64,000 nt of DNA, from contig NZ_CP022188.1 in NCBI RefSeq assembly GCF_003111665.1, positions 4,712,001 to 4,776,000 of the forward strand, in the 5' to 3' direction. The notes below the pieces were generated by a model, which was given only the letters and a program-made list of their open reading frames with translations, made no database searches and had not been told where the DNA came from. Made by a program: the position numbers and the translations under genes. Positions 43,238 to 52,649 of the stretch are shown piece after piece (position 1 is the stretch's first letter; every line of letters begins with the position of its first letter). This DNA comes from Parazoarcus communis (GTDB lineage Bacteria > Pseudomonadota > Gammaproteobacteria > Burkholderiales > Rhodocyclaceae).

Positions 43238-44569
43238 TCAGACCGGCTCTGCTAACCCTTCGACAGCGGGCGCGGGAGAAAGTGGCGGGAGCAGACGCAC
43301 TTCTCGCTGCGGATACGGTATGCCAATGCCCGCAGCCTTGAATCGGCGCCACACTTCCATGTTGATCTCGGAGGTAATGGCTAGCGTACCCTCCTGCGGG
43401 TCTGCAATCCAGCACCCCAGCCGCAGGTTGATGCCATTGTCGCCGAAACCCGTCAGAAAGGCCTTCGGTGCCGGGTCGGCAAGCACCCGTGGCTGCGTCC
43501 CCGCCACAGCAACGAGAATCGCCAGCGCCCGATCGAGATCCGCATCGTAGCTCACCTGAAACACAAGCGGCAGCGCCACCTGGGTATCGCTGAACGTTTC
43601 ATTCTGCACCACCGAGCTCACCAGCACTTCGTTCGGCACGATGGATTCGATGCCATTCGGCGCCCTGATCACGGTATACCGAGTGGTGATCTCCTTGACC
43701 ACACCCCGCTCGGCGCCAACCGAAATCAGGTTGCCGATACGCAATGAGCGATCGATCAGGATGATGAAACCCGATACGTAGTTTGCAGCGATCTTCTGCA
43801 TGCCGAAACCGAGGCCGACGCCAAGCGCGCCGCCGAACACCGACAGCGTGGTGAGATTGATACCGACCATCGGCAAGGCCACCAGAAACGCGACCAGGAT
43901 CAGCAGCGCGCGCATCACCCGCGTCAGCACCAGGCGGACACTGGCATCGAGCCCCGTCGCCCCGGCCATCCGGCGTTCGAGCACACCGGCCAGCCACATG
44001 GCGACGAGCAAGGTGAGCAAGACCATTGTCAGACCCTTCATCAGGGTCCAGGCCGACAGTTTCTGGCCGCCCAGCGTGACGGACATCGAGTCCAGCCCCT
44101 CGATCACCTCGGGCAGCCAGCCCAGGATATAGAGCGCAACCACACTCCAGGCCAGGGCCGAGACAAACCTCTCCAGCGCGCCCAGCCAGCTCGTGCGACC
44201 GATCGCCTGCCGCAGGGTGAACACGACGAAGCGGATCACCGCCAGCGAAGTCAGCAAGGGCACGGCCAGGTCGAGCAGATGGACGGGCTGATAGCGCGCC
44301 AGCACACCCCGCGCCGCAACCACCAGCAGCAAGGCAGACAAGGGAAACAGCACGCGCTTGGCGCCATGCTGCCCGAAGCGCCGTGCGGAGTTGAGCGGTT
44401 CAGGATCGAGTTGCAGCAAACGGCGATCCCAGGCCTGCTGAATGAACCAGCCCACGACCAGGGCACAGACGATGACGGCGAGCTGGCGCAGCATGGCCGC
44501 CTGGCCGAGCCCCGCCCAGGCACGCGCAATATTGTCGGCCAGGGCGATCAGGTTTGGACCTTGCTGCAT
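43238..44569 (-). CDS. Mechanosensitive ion channel family protein (MscS type)
   Basis: A 443-residue protein with five or six transmembrane helices followed by the MscS beta domain. The pore-lining helix is about FGGALGVGLGFGMQKIAANY, then SGFIILIDRSLRIGNLISV (the start of the soluble domain). Start at 44569, two bases after the end of the PLD-type gene, so they are co-transcribed; the longer frame would overlap that gene. It probably protects against hypo-osmotic shock. Confidence 0.9.
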   Translation of the reverse strand: MQQGPNLIALADNIARAWAGLGQAAMLRQLAVIVCALVVGWFIQQAWDRRLLQLDPEPLNSARRFGQHGAKRVLFPLSALLLVVAARGVLARYQPVHLLDLAVPLLTSLAVIRFVVFTLRQAIGRTSWLGALERFVSALAWSVVALYILGWLPEVIEGLDSMSVTLGGQKLSAWTLMKGLTMVLLTLLVAMWLAGVLERRMAGATGLDASVRLVLTRVMRALLILVAFLVALPMVGINLTTLSVFGGALGVGLGFGMQKIAANYVSGFIILIDRSLRIGNLISVGAERGVVKEITTRYTVIRAPNGIESIVPNEVLVSSVVQNETFSDTQVALPLVFQVSYDADLDRALAILVAVAGTQPRVLADPAPKAFLTGFGDNGINLRLGCWIADPQEGTLAITSEINMEVWRRFKAAGIGIPYPQREVRLLPPLSPAPAVEGLAEPV

Positions 44570-44571
44570 GT

Positions 44572-45153
44572 TTACTGTTTCCAGGGCAAGCGTTTGACAG
44601 GCGTCGCTTCGGCGCGATGGCGCCGCCAGTTGTCGCGGTAACTGCGTGCCAGCGGGCAATGCGCACGCATCACCAGCAGATTTTCCGCGTTCCGGTTGTT
44701 GGCCGACCAGGTGAAATTGTATGAACCGGTCACCACGGTGCAGCCCGGCCCTTCCGCATCGGCAATTACGACCTTGTTATGCGCTGCGCGATAGCGGGTC
44801 TCAAAGGCGACCGGCACCCCGCCCGCGAGCAGGCGTGGCACCGCGTTGCCGCGCTCGCGCCGGTTCATGCCGGCGTCGGCGAGCACCTCAACGCGAACAC
44901 CGCGCTTATGGGCGGCCACCAGCGCATCGGCAAACGTGCGGCTGGTAAAGGCATAGGCCTGCACCAGCACGCTGTGGCGCGCCTTTCTCACCACGTCGAG
45001 CAACAGCTTCTCCGGATCGTCCCAGGGCGAGAAGGCGAGTTCGATCTCGCCCTGCGCACGAAAGGTCTGCGAAGCGGATGCGCTGCCTGCCAGCGCCACG
45101 AGCAGAAACACCTGCGACACCGCCAGCGCCACGCGCCGCCAGCCATCAGGCAT
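44572..45153 (-). CDS. Secreted phospholipase D-like nuclease
   Basis: A 193-residue single-HKD protein similar to Nuc endonuclease. Signal peptide residues 1-28 (LVALAGSASAS); catalytic motif HNKVVIAD with GSYNFTWSANNRNAEN downstream. One HKD copy implies a homodimer. Its start overlaps the rsmB end by eight bases. ATG 45198 in frame is an alternative. The role of periplasmic Nuc homologues is not settled; non-specific nucleic-acid cleavage is the known activity. Confidence 0.85.
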   Translation of the reverse strand: MPDGWRRVALAVSQVFLLVALAGSASASQTFRAQGEIELAFSPWDDPEKLLLDVVRKARHSVLVQAYAFTSRTFADALVAAHKRGVRVEVLADAGMNRRERGNAVPRLLAGGVPVAFETRYRAAHNKVVIADAEGPGCTVVTGSYNFTWSANNRNAENLLVMRAHCPLARSYRDNWRRHRAEATPVKRLPWKQ

Positions 45154-46453
45154 CGGCAGCTTCGGGTACTGAAGACTGGCGTTCAAGCACCGCGGCAAAG
45201 AAGCCGTCGGTATTGTGCTCGTGCGGCGACAGGCGCAGACGCTCGCCGGTGGCCAGGGTCACACCCTGACGCTCAAGCACTTCCTGGGCGGACACGGCCT
45301 TGAACGCCGGGTTCGCAGCCAGAAAAGCGTCGACCACTGCATCGTTTTCTTCGGTGAGCAGGCTGCAGGTTGCATAGACCAGGCGTCCGCCGGGGCGCAC
45401 GAGCCGGGCCGCAGCGGCAAGGATCGAGCCCTGCTTGACGACCATTTCATCCACCGACTCGGGCGTCTGGCGCCACTTCAGGTCGGGATTGCGGCGCAGG
45501 GTGCCCAGCCCGCTGCAGGGTGCATCCACCAGCACGCGGTCGGCCTTGCCTGCCAGGCGCTTTACCTTGGCATCGTTCTCGTGCGCGATGAGCACCGGAT
45601 GGACGTTGGAAAGCCCCGAACGCGCCATCCTCGGCTTGAGCTTGGCCAGACGCTTCTCGGACACGTCGAAGGCATACAGGCGCCCGGTCGAACGCATCAT
45701 CGCGCCCAGTTGCAGGGTCTTGCCGCCAGCGCCGGCGCAGAAATCCACCACCAGCTCGCTGCGCTTGGGCTGCACCAGCAAACCAAGGAGCTGGCTGCCT
45801 TCGTCCTGAACCTCGAAGCCACCTTCCAGAAACAGCGGGTACTTCTGCAGCGCGGGCTTGCCCGCAAGCCGGATACCTTGCGGCGACATCGTGCAGGCTT
45901 CCGCGGCGAAGCCATCCTCGTTCAGCTTCGCGAGCACGGCATCGCGGTCGGCCTTGAGCACGTTCACCCGCAAATCGAGCGGCGCCGGCCTGTTCAGGCT
46001 GTAGGCAAGCTGCAGCACCGCTGCTTCGTCGTGGCTGGCGAGCAGGCGCTCGGTCAGCCAGTCGGGGAGGTCGGCGCGCTCGGCAACCGTACCCTCGTCC
46101 AGCGTGGCCGACTTGATGGACTCGATCCAGTCGCGTTCGGTGGCCGACGCGAGACCTTCGAACTGACGCATCGGCCAGCCTTCGCCACGAGCCAGCCAGG
46201 CCAGCAGCAGCTGACGCGGTGTCGCAGTGGCGCCGGCAATACGACGCAGCCAGCGCAGGCGGCGCACGATGCCATAGACGGTCTCGGCAATGAAGCCGCG
46301 GTCGCGGTGACCGAGATCGCGATTCTCACGAAAATGCCGCGACAGGACCGCATCGGCGGGGTGTTCGAAAGACAGCACGGTGCCGAGCACCTGTGTGGTC
46401 TGAATGATGAGACCGCGCGAGATGGCCTCGGCTGCCTTGACTGTTTTCTGCAT
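45146..46453 (-). CDS. rsmB: 16S rRNA m5C967 methyltransferase
   Basis: A 435-residue RsmB/Fmu protein: N-terminal NusB-like RNA-binding domain (about 25-150), then a SAM-dependent RNA m5C methyltransferase domain with DFCAGAGGKTLQLG (SAM), VDAPCSGLGTLRRNPD and YATCSLLTEEN, the last holding the catalytic Cys. It methylates C967 of 16S rRNA. Followed closely by the PLD and MscS genes and preceded (9 bases) by the DUF3108 gene. Confidence 0.94.
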   Translation of the reverse strand: MQKTVKAAEAISRGLIIQTTQVLGTVLSFEHPADAVLSRHFRENRDLGHRDRGFIAETVYGIVRRLRWLRRIAGATATPRQLLLAWLARGEGWPMRQFEGLASATERDWIESIKSATLDEGTVAERADLPDWLTERLLASHDEAAVLQLAYSLNRPAPLDLRVNVLKADRDAVLAKLNEDGFAAEACTMSPQGIRLAGKPALQKYPLFLEGGFEVQDEGSQLLGLLVQPKRSELVVDFCAGAGGKTLQLGAMMRSTGRLYAFDVSEKRLAKLKPRMARSGLSNVHPVLIAHENDAKVKRLAGKADRVLVDAPCSGLGTLRRNPDLKWRQTPESVDEMVVKQGSILAAAARLVRPGGRLVYATCSLLTEENDAVVDAFLAANPAFKAVSAQEVLERQGVTLATGERLRLSPHEHNTDGFFAAVLERQSSVPEAADA

Positions 46454-46462
46454 GATATCCGT

Positions 46463-47614
46463 TCAGTTCGTATAAAGATTGGCCAACGGTTCTGTCGGCG
46501 CTTCTTCCTTGAGTTCAATACTGTCGACCGCACTTGCGGTCTCGCTCGCCTTTCCGTCCGGCGGTGCAAGCCTGAGCTGCACGGCTTGCTGGTCGAGCAC
46601 TTCGCCCTTGTCGTCCACCATCCTGATGCGCACCGGCAACATGCCGTAATTGCGCGCCAGCCAGATGTCTATGGTCAATACGCCGGTCTGCGCCTGCGCC
46701 CTGACCCGCAAGGTTTCGAGCCGCCCGATGGGCAGGCTCAGTCCTTCATCCCCGACTGCTTCGAGCAGTGCAGGTGTGGCTTCCTTGTTGCTGACCACCA
46801 TGATCTCACGCGGCAGCCCTGCGGTACCGACGATACCGATCTGGTGCCACAGACTGAGCACGTCCTGGTCGCCGGTCTGCAATGGGGCATTGCGACGCTC
46901 GCGCTCGCCGCGCCGGATGCTCACCTTCGCATTGTCCCAGTCGAACAGGGCAGTTTCCAGTTTCTTGCCCTTCTGCGCAACGGTGAACTGCTTTGGCCTG
47001 AGCCCCTCCGGCCCCAGTTCGCCCTCGCTCTTCTGCACGTAGTGAAAACCGTGGAGCAAGGCCGCCAGCCCGGTCGTTTCCAGCGTGACCTGCATGCGGT
47101 AACTCGTATCGTCATGAAACCAGTCATGACGCGCTTCGCCCACCTGCAGACCGGCCGAGCCCAGATAGACGCGATATACGATGGCTCCGTGGGCAGGCCA
47201 ACCGTCGAGCGCGAACGACTCACCCAGGTCGGGCGCAGCGGAATCGGCTTCAGGTGCAGCTTCGGCTTCGGCGAGTTCGAGCGGAGGCGCCAGCGCCGCG
47301 GGCGCTACTGCCTGCTCAAACAGCGGCCCGGGCACCGCATCGCTGATCACCTCACTCGGCGGTGCTAGCGCGGCAAGCGGCGCGGACGCGACCGGCATCT
47401 GCTTGGGTGCGGGTGCGGCCTGAGGTTTCGGAGCCGACTGCGCCGCGACCGCGGCGACCGGGACTGGAGGCACGGCCACCGGATGCAACACCGCGCTGAG
47501 CGTATGTACGGCTTCGCCCGCAGGCTCGGCCCAGCGCCAGCCCTCGCCGGTGAGCAATGCACCATGGGCCAGCACCGACAGACCAAGCGCCGCAATCAGG
47601 CCTCGATCGATCAT
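46463..47614 (-). CDS. DUF3108 domain protein with Pro/Ala-rich linker
   Basis: A 383-residue envelope protein. Residues 1-25 form one N-terminal membrane anchor; residues 50-130 are a Pro/Ala-rich linker, as in TonB-like spanning proteins; residues 135-365 are a DUF3108 beta domain (VYRVYLGSAGLQVGEARHDW). Start at 47614 comes 13 bases after the purN stop, so purN-DUF3108-rsmB form one operon. DUF3108 function is unknown; periplasmic location is inferred. Confidence 0.85.
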   Translation of the reverse strand: MIDRGLIAALGLSVLAHGALLTGEGWRWAEPAGEAVHTLSAVLHPVAVPPVPVAAVAAQSAPKPQAAPAPKQMPVASAPLAALAPPSEVISDAVPGPLFEQAVAPAALAPPLELAEAEAAPEADSAAPDLGESFALDGWPAHGAIVYRVYLGSAGLQVGEARHDWFHDDTSYRMQVTLETTGLAALLHGFHYVQKSEGELGPEGLRPKQFTVAQKGKKLETALFDWDNAKVSIRRGERERRNAPLQTGDQDVLSLWHQIGIVGTAGLPREIMVVSNKEATPALLEAVGDEGLSLPIGRLETLRVRAQAQTGVLTIDIWLARNYGMLPVRIRMVDDKGEVLDQQAVQLRLAPPDGKASETASAVDSIELKEEAPTEPLANLYTN

Positions 47615-47627
47615 TTGCGGCCCGTCC

Positions 47628-48281
47628 TCAGCCTGCCACCTGCTCGATGGCGGGCACTGCGCTCGGCGCCACTGCGAAGTCCGCATCGGCAACGCAGACG
47701 CGGGCATCGGCACCAAGCGAGATCCTGCCCTCGACGAACCAGCGCACGGCCTGCGGATAGATGCGATGTTCCTGCTCGAGTACGCGGGCAGAAAGCGCAG
47801 CCTCGTCGTCGCCGACATGCACTGGCACCACGGCCTGCACCACGATCGGTCCACAGTCGAGCGTCGCCGTCACGAAGTGAACGGTAGCACCATGCACCCT
47901 CACCCCTGCTTCGAGCGCCCGGCGGTGTGTGTGCAGCCCCGGAAAGGACGGCAGCAGTGACGGATGAATGTTGATCAGGCGCCCCTCGTAATGACGCACG
48001 AAGTCATCCGTGAGCACCCGCATGAATCCTGCCAGCACGACCAGATCGGGCTGATGCGCGTCGATGGCGGCAGCCAGCGCGGTATCGAACGCAGCACGGT
48101 CGGCGTAGGCCTTGTGGTCGATGGCCTCGGTGGCAATGCCATGCGCGGAGGCGAAGGCGAGCCCCGCCGCGTCGGGCCGATTGCTGATCACCGCTGCAAT
48201 GCGGGCACCCGGTATGGCGGCCCGCACGATGGCTTCCATGTTGCTGCCGCGACCGGAAACTAGAATAACGATGGACTTCAT
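47628..48281 (-). CDS. purN: Phosphoribosylglycinamide formyltransferase
   Basis: A 217-residue formyltransferase, third step of purine synthesis (GAR to FGAR with 10-formyl-THF). Start MKSIVILVSGRGSNME at 48281 after GAGG. Catalytic residues lie in INIHPSLLPSFPG (Asn, His) and ATVHFVTATLDCGPI (Asp). Normal length. Confidence 0.95.
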   Translation of the reverse strand: MKSIVILVSGRGSNMEAIVRAAIPGARIAAVISNRPDAAGLAFASAHGIATEAIDHKAYADRAAFDTALAAAIDAHQPDLVVLAGFMRVLTDDFVRHYEGRLINIHPSLLPSFPGLHTHRRALEAGVRVHGATVHFVTATLDCGPIVVQAVVPVHVGDDEAALSARVLEQEHRIYPQAVRWFVEGRISLGADARVCVADADFAVAPSAVPAIEQVAG

Positions 48282-48307
48282 GATCCTCGAAAGGGATGGC
48301 GGTGTAT

Positions 48308-49030
48308 TCAATACACCGGCAGGAATACTGCAGTTGCAAGGTTCTGGACCACTCGGGTGACAGTACGTTCGGTCTTTTCCTCGACCACGTCCGAAAGCGC
48401 TTCGAGCAGACCGATCACACGGCCGAAATCGCGCTCGAAACTGAGATTGGTTACGTCCCCCATCTCATTCGACAGCAGCAGCAGATGACCGTCCGCGCCA
48501 GTCGCGTTACCCAGTTTCCAGGCGGCAATCTCGACATTGCGGGCCGCATTGTAGAGGTGCTGGGCGTCAAGATCATCCAGAAGATAAAACTCCTCACGAT
48601 CGCCGAAGGCCGACTGCACCATGCTGGCCAGTCCGACAATGTACGCCTGAACCCGGTCGCCGCGATAAGCGGGATGCAGGGCAACGGTCAGCGCATCGAG
48701 ATCGCGCCGGTAACCGAGCGACTCCAGACGCCATCCGTGCGGCTCGTCGAAGATGCGCGAAACCGCGGCGTCGACGCTGCGGGCATCGGACTTTCGCCAT
48801 TCGCGCGGGTTGCGCTTGTAAAGTTTCTCCGCCAGGCGCCGCAGACTGATGAAGATCCGCTGCTGATGCGCTTCGGCGAAGCGATTGAAATCCGTTTTCA
48901 CCAGGTGCTGCGCCGCAAAGCCCGGCAAGCGCCCGGGTTTTGGCCCGGTACCGGGCGACGAACAGGCCGTCAGGCCGGCGGCAACCATGACCAGCAGCAG
49001 ACAACGCCAGCGCTTGCGCTCAGCAGCCAT
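48308..49030 (-). CDS. Lipoprotein of unknown function
   Basis: A 240-residue protein with a lipoprotein signal peptide (lipobox LTAC, Cys23). The rest is mainly helical; RNPREWRK and EEFYLLDDLDAQHLYNAARNVE stand out. No known family is recognised, though similar lipoproteins occur next to purN in related Betaproteobacteria by my recollection. It ends 26 bases before purN and may be in the same transcript. Confidence 0.75.
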   Translation of the reverse strand: MAAERKRWRCLLLVMVAAGLTACSSPGTGPKPGRLPGFAAQHLVKTDFNRFAEAHQQRIFISLRRLAEKLYKRNPREWRKSDARSVDAAVSRIFDEPHGWRLESLGYRRDLDALTVALHPAYRGDRVQAYIVGLASMVQSAFGDREEFYLLDDLDAQHLYNAARNVEIAAWKLGNATGADGHLLLLSNEMGDVTNLSFERDFGRVIGLLEALSDVVEEKTERTVTRVVQNLATAVFLPVY

Positions 49031-49148
49031 TCACCCTCCAGCGGGGGACCGCGCCCCGGGTCATATCGAATAGTTTGGGGGCAAATCATACCGGATCGGG
49101 CGTGGTCGCACGCCAAACCCCCTTGCTGGCTCATGGCCGCCTGCCCCG

Positions 49149-49154
49149 TATAAT
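49149..49154 (+). promoter_or_regulatory. -10 element upstream of mutL
   Basis: A perfect TATAAT 41 bases before the mutL start. The best -35 candidate (TTGCTG, 49123-49128) is at a 20-base spacing, so only the -10 is convincing. Confidence 0.4.
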
Positions 49155-49195
49155 CCTCCGTCCAACACCGTTCGTTGCACCCACCCTGCCCGCAC

Positions 49196-51043
49196 ATGCC
49201 CTCAATACACCGCCTTTCAGACCTCCTCGTCAACCAGATCGCCGCCGGCGAGGTGGTCGACCGCCCGGCCTCCGTGCTCAAGGAGGTTCTTGAGAACGCG
49301 GTCGATGCAGGCTCGCGTGCCATCGAGGTGCAGCTCGAGCAGGGCGGCGTGCGCCGCATCCGGGTCAGCGATGACGGCTGTGGCATCGAGCAGGACGAAC
49401 TCGCGCTCGCGCTGGAGCGTCACGCCACCAGCAAGATCGCCAGCCTCGACGATCTCGAGCGGGTCGGCACCATGGGTTTCCGTGGTGAAGCGCTGGCGGC
49501 GATTTCGGCCGTGGCGCGCACCACCATCACCAGCCGCGCCGAGGGCGCCGGACATGCGTGGCGCATCGACGGCGACAGCGGTGAGCTCTCGCCTGCGGCA
49601 CTCAACCAGGGCACGGTGGTCGAGGTCGCCGACCTGTATTACAACACCCCGGCGCGGCGCAAGTTTCTCAAGAGCGAAGGCACCGAGTACGCGCATTGCG
49701 ACGAGATGTTCCGTCGCGTCGCCCTCGCCCGCCCGGACGTCGGTCTGCAGCTCTCGCACAACGGACGGGTAGTGCACCGCCTGCCGCCAGGCGAGCCCAT
49801 TCGTCGTGTCGGCACCCTGATGGGGGACGACTTTCTCGAACACGCTCGTGAAGTGCGCGCCGAGGGCAGCATCCTCTCACTGGGAGGCTTTGCCTCCCTG
49901 CCGGCCTATTCGCGCAGCAGCCGCGACGCCCAGTACTTTTTCGTCAATGGCCGCTACGTGCGGGACAAGCTGCTCACCCACGCCGTGCGTCAGGCCTACA
50001 CCGACATCCTGCACGGCAGCCGCCATCCGGCCTATGTGCTGTTCCTCGAACTCGACCCTGCGGGCGTGGATGTCAACGTCCACCCGGCCAAGATCGAGGT
50101 CCGTTTTCGCGATTCGCGGGCGGTGCACCAGTTCGTGTTTCATGCCGTCAGCCGGGCGCTGGCCGAATCCGGCGCCGGACGGGCGCTCGACGAACCGCTT
50201 TCCGCCGAAACCTCCGTCCCTGCGCAATCGGTGCAACCCGCGGCGCACTCGACCGCGCAGACACCAAGCCCCTACGGCCGGCCGCCGGAAAGCGCCTGGA
50301 ACCGCCCCCCGGTGCAGGGGCAACTGGCGATGGACTCGGCCAGCCGGGCCTACTTCGACTTTGCAGCGAGCGCACGGCCCGCACCTGCGGGCGCGGGCGC
50401 AGATGCGCCCCGGTCATCGTCCGCGCCCGTCGCGCCGCCGCCCCTGCCACCGGGCGACAATGGCGCGCCCTTGGGCTATGCGCTGGCGCAGCTGCACGGG
50501 GTCTATATCCTGGCCCAGAACGCAAACGGCCTGATCCTGGTCGACATGCACGCCGCCCACGAACGCATCCTGTACGAAAAGCTCAAGACCGTGCTCGATG
50601 GCACGCCTGCGGTACAGCGCCTGCTCATTCCCGCCGTATTTTCCGTCAGCGCGAAGGACATGGCCGCAGCCGACGAGTGCGCTGAAGTCCTGTCGCGCAT
50701 GGGATTCGAGATCGCCCCCGCGGGGCCGCAGGAGCTCGCGGTTCGCAGCGTGCCGGCGCTGCTGGCAAACGCGCCGGTGGCCGAACTCCTGAGAAAGCTG
50801 CTGGAAGAACTGCGCGAATTCCCCGCATCCGACGTGGTCACGGCGCGGCGCAACGAGTTGCTCGCCACCATGGCCTGCCACGGGGCGGTGCGCGCCAACC
50901 GCCACCTGACGCTACCGGAAATGAACGCCCTGCTGCGCGACATGGAGGCAACCGAGCGCGCCGATCAGTGCAACCACGGCCGCCCGACCTGGACCCAGCT
51001 GACGATGTCCGACCTCGACCGCTTCTTCATGCGCGGACAGTGA
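49196..51043 (+). CDS. mutL: DNA mismatch repair protein MutL, endonuclease-type
   Basis: A 615-residue GHKL ATPase. N-terminal motifs: ENAVDAGS, DDGCGI, RHATSKI, GFRGEAL. A low-complexity Pro/Ala/Ser linker runs from about 335 to 425. The C-terminal domain carries the metal-dependent nuclease set: DMHAAHERILYE (450-461, the DQHA(X)2E(X)4E motif with Met for Gln), ACHGAVRANR, CNHGRPT and terminal FMR. This is the nicking MutL of bacteria that lack MutH. ATG 49196 is chosen because MPSIHRLSD matches the family start. Confidence 0.95.
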   Translation: MPSIHRLSDLLVNQIAAGEVVDRPASVLKEVLENAVDAGSRAIEVQLEQGGVRRIRVSDDGCGIEQDELALALERHATSKIASLDDLERVGTMGFRGEALAAISAVARTTITSRAEGAGHAWRIDGDSGELSPAALNQGTVVEVADLYYNTPARRKFLKSEGTEYAHCDEMFRRVALARPDVGLQLSHNGRVVHRLPPGEPIRRVGTLMGDDFLEHAREVRAEGSILSLGGFASLPAYSRSSRDAQYFFVNGRYVRDKLLTHAVRQAYTDILHGSRHPAYVLFLELDPAGVDVNVHPAKIEVRFRDSRAVHQFVFHAVSRALAESGAGRALDEPLSAETSVPAQSVQPAAHSTAQTPSPYGRPPESAWNRPPVQGQLAMDSASRAYFDFAASARPAPAGAGADAPRSSSAPVAPPPLPPGDNGAPLGYALAQLHGVYILAQNANGLILVDMHAAHERILYEKLKTVLDGTPAVQRLLIPAVFSVSAKDMAAADECAEVLSRMGFEIAPAGPQELAVRSVPALLANAPVAELLRKLLEELREFPASDVVTARRNELLATMACHGAVRANRHLTLPEMNALLRDMEATERADQCNHGRPTWTQLTMSDLDRFFMRGQ

Positions 51044-51079
51044 GGTCACGCTACTACGCTGCGGCCCGCTACCCCGCTG

Positions 51080-51658
51080 TCAGGCGCGATACAGGACGAT
51101 GCCCGCCACGACCGCAATGACCGTTGCCCAGCCGAGGCGGTCGATGTAGCGCTGGAGCATGGCCTCCATGCGCTGCCCGCCCCAGGCCATCAGCCCGGCC
51201 ACCATGAAGAAGCGCATGCCACGCCCGACCAGCGAGGCCAGGGTGAAGGGAATCAGAGCCATGGAAAGCGCGCCGGCGGCAATCGTGAACACCTTGTAAG
51301 GAATCGGCGAAAAGCCTGCCACGAAGACCGCCCAGAAGCCCCATTCGTGGAACCACTCGACTGCGGTCGAATAGCTCGACCAGTAGCGGCTGGTGCGCAA
51401 CCAGGGCTCAATCATTTCGAAGGCGTAGCTGCCGATCACGTAGCCCAGCAGCCCGCCGGCCACCGATGCGAGCGTGGTGATGAGCGCAAACCACAGTGCC
51501 CGCCGGGGATTGGCGAGACTCATCGGCGCCAGCATCACGTCGGGCGGAATGGGAAAGAACGACGACTCCGCAAAACTGAGCCCGCCCAGAAACCACGGCG
51601 CACGGCGGTGGCGCGCCCATTGCATGGCGCGCTGATAGAGCGGCGAAAATATTTTCAC
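51080..51658 (-). CDS. YqaA/DedA family membrane protein
   Basis: A 192-residue inner-membrane protein with four or five helices and SFAESSFFPIPPDVMLAPM and FSPIPYKVFTIAAG, motifs of the YqaA (VTT/SNARE-associated) group. I chose the GTG at 51658 because GAGGA lies six bases before it and the family begins MKIF; no in-frame ATG fits. Members are linked to lipid transport and membrane homeostasis. Confidence 0.85.
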   Translation of the reverse strand: MKIFSPLYQRAMQWARHRRAPWFLGGLSFAESSFFPIPPDVMLAPMSLANPRRALWFALITTLASVAGGLLGYVIGSYAFEMIEPWLRTSRYWSSYSTAVEWFHEWGFWAVFVAGFSPIPYKVFTIAAGALSMALIPFTLASLVGRGMRFFMVAGLMAWGGQRMEAMLQRYIDRLGWATVIAVVAGIVLYRA

Positions 51659-51759
51659 GAAAAATCCTCGAAATCCGGCGACGCAGCACGGGCCGTAAAC
51701 GGCCGCCATGATAGCTGGTTGGCAAGAAACTTATTGCACTGGATGCCGCGGCGCAGCAA

Positions 51760-52431
51760 TCAGGGCCGGCGCTCCGGCCGCTCTTCGCGGCGGGAGGCAT
51801 TGCCGGCTTCCCTGCGACCTTCCCCGACTTCGTCCCGTTTGCGCGCGGCATCGCTCTCGGCGCCACGCCGGCGCTCGCCCTCCTGCGCCTCCCGGCCGCC
51901 CCCCTGATCACGACGCGATGCCCGCTCGGACGCCTGATCGCGCCGAGCGCTGCCAGCATCCCGTGCCGCATCCCGGTGCAAGGGTCGGACGGTCGGCATC
52001 CCGGGCAGATGCGGAAACGGGCGCGGCGGCACCACAATGTATCGCTTTCCGGCCGGTTCGCCGTCGTCGCTGCAGGGCTCCCGGTAGCGCGCCTCGCACT
52101 CGGCTTTCAGTTGCGCGCGTTCAATTTCGCGCGCCTGCTCCGCCGCCTCCGCGTCGAGACGCAGCTGGCGTTCGGCTTCGAGTTCGCGCTCCAGCCGATC
52201 CAGACGCGATTCCGGTGGCGGCGGGGGCGGTGCAGGCGGCAGAACCGGGGCTGGCACCACCGTCAGCCGGCCCCGGCCTCCGACCGGCTCCGCGTCCACG
52301 CCCGGCGGCGGCATGTTGCCGTAGTTGATGCGACCTTCGCGGTCCTTCCAGCGAAACACCTCGGCGTCGTCCGCGCACGCCGAAAATGCCATCAGAATTC
52401 CCGTACCGAGCGCCAGCCAATTGCGGTTCAT
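51760..52431 (-). CDS. DUF4124 domain protein with Arg/Glu-rich tail
   Basis: A 223-residue exported protein. Signal peptide 1-20; DUF4124 domain at 22-60 (EVFRWKDREGRINYGN); a proline run at about 65-73; a coiled-coil stretch (ERELEAERQLRLDAEAAEQA) and a highly charged repetitive C-terminus rich in Arg, Glu, Asp and Gly. Function unknown. The single gene has no operon partner. Confidence 0.8.
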   Translation of the reverse strand: MNRNWLALGTGILMAFSACADDAEVFRWKDREGRINYGNMPPPGVDAEPVGGRGRLTVVPAPVLPPAPPPPPPESRLDRLERELEAERQLRLDAEAAEQAREIERAQLKAECEARYREPCSDDGEPAGKRYIVVPPRPFPHLPGMPTVRPLHRDAARDAGSARRDQASERASRRDQGGGREAQEGERRRGAESDAARKRDEVGEGRREAGNASRREERPERRP

Positions 52432-52649
52432 TACCCTCTCCGCGCCATGCCTGCCCTTTCCTACACAGCAGGAGCCTCCAGCTTACTGCAGCAGGCGTCC
52501 GCGCCGGCGCACAAAGCGCAACAAGGGATTGCAGCAGCACTTCAGGATCATCAAAAAATCACGCGGCATTGCACAATGTGGCTTTCCTGTAGAGAATCAA
52601 GCCCTTCCACATTTCGTGTCTTGCCATAACCGGCTGGGCAGTTCAGATC

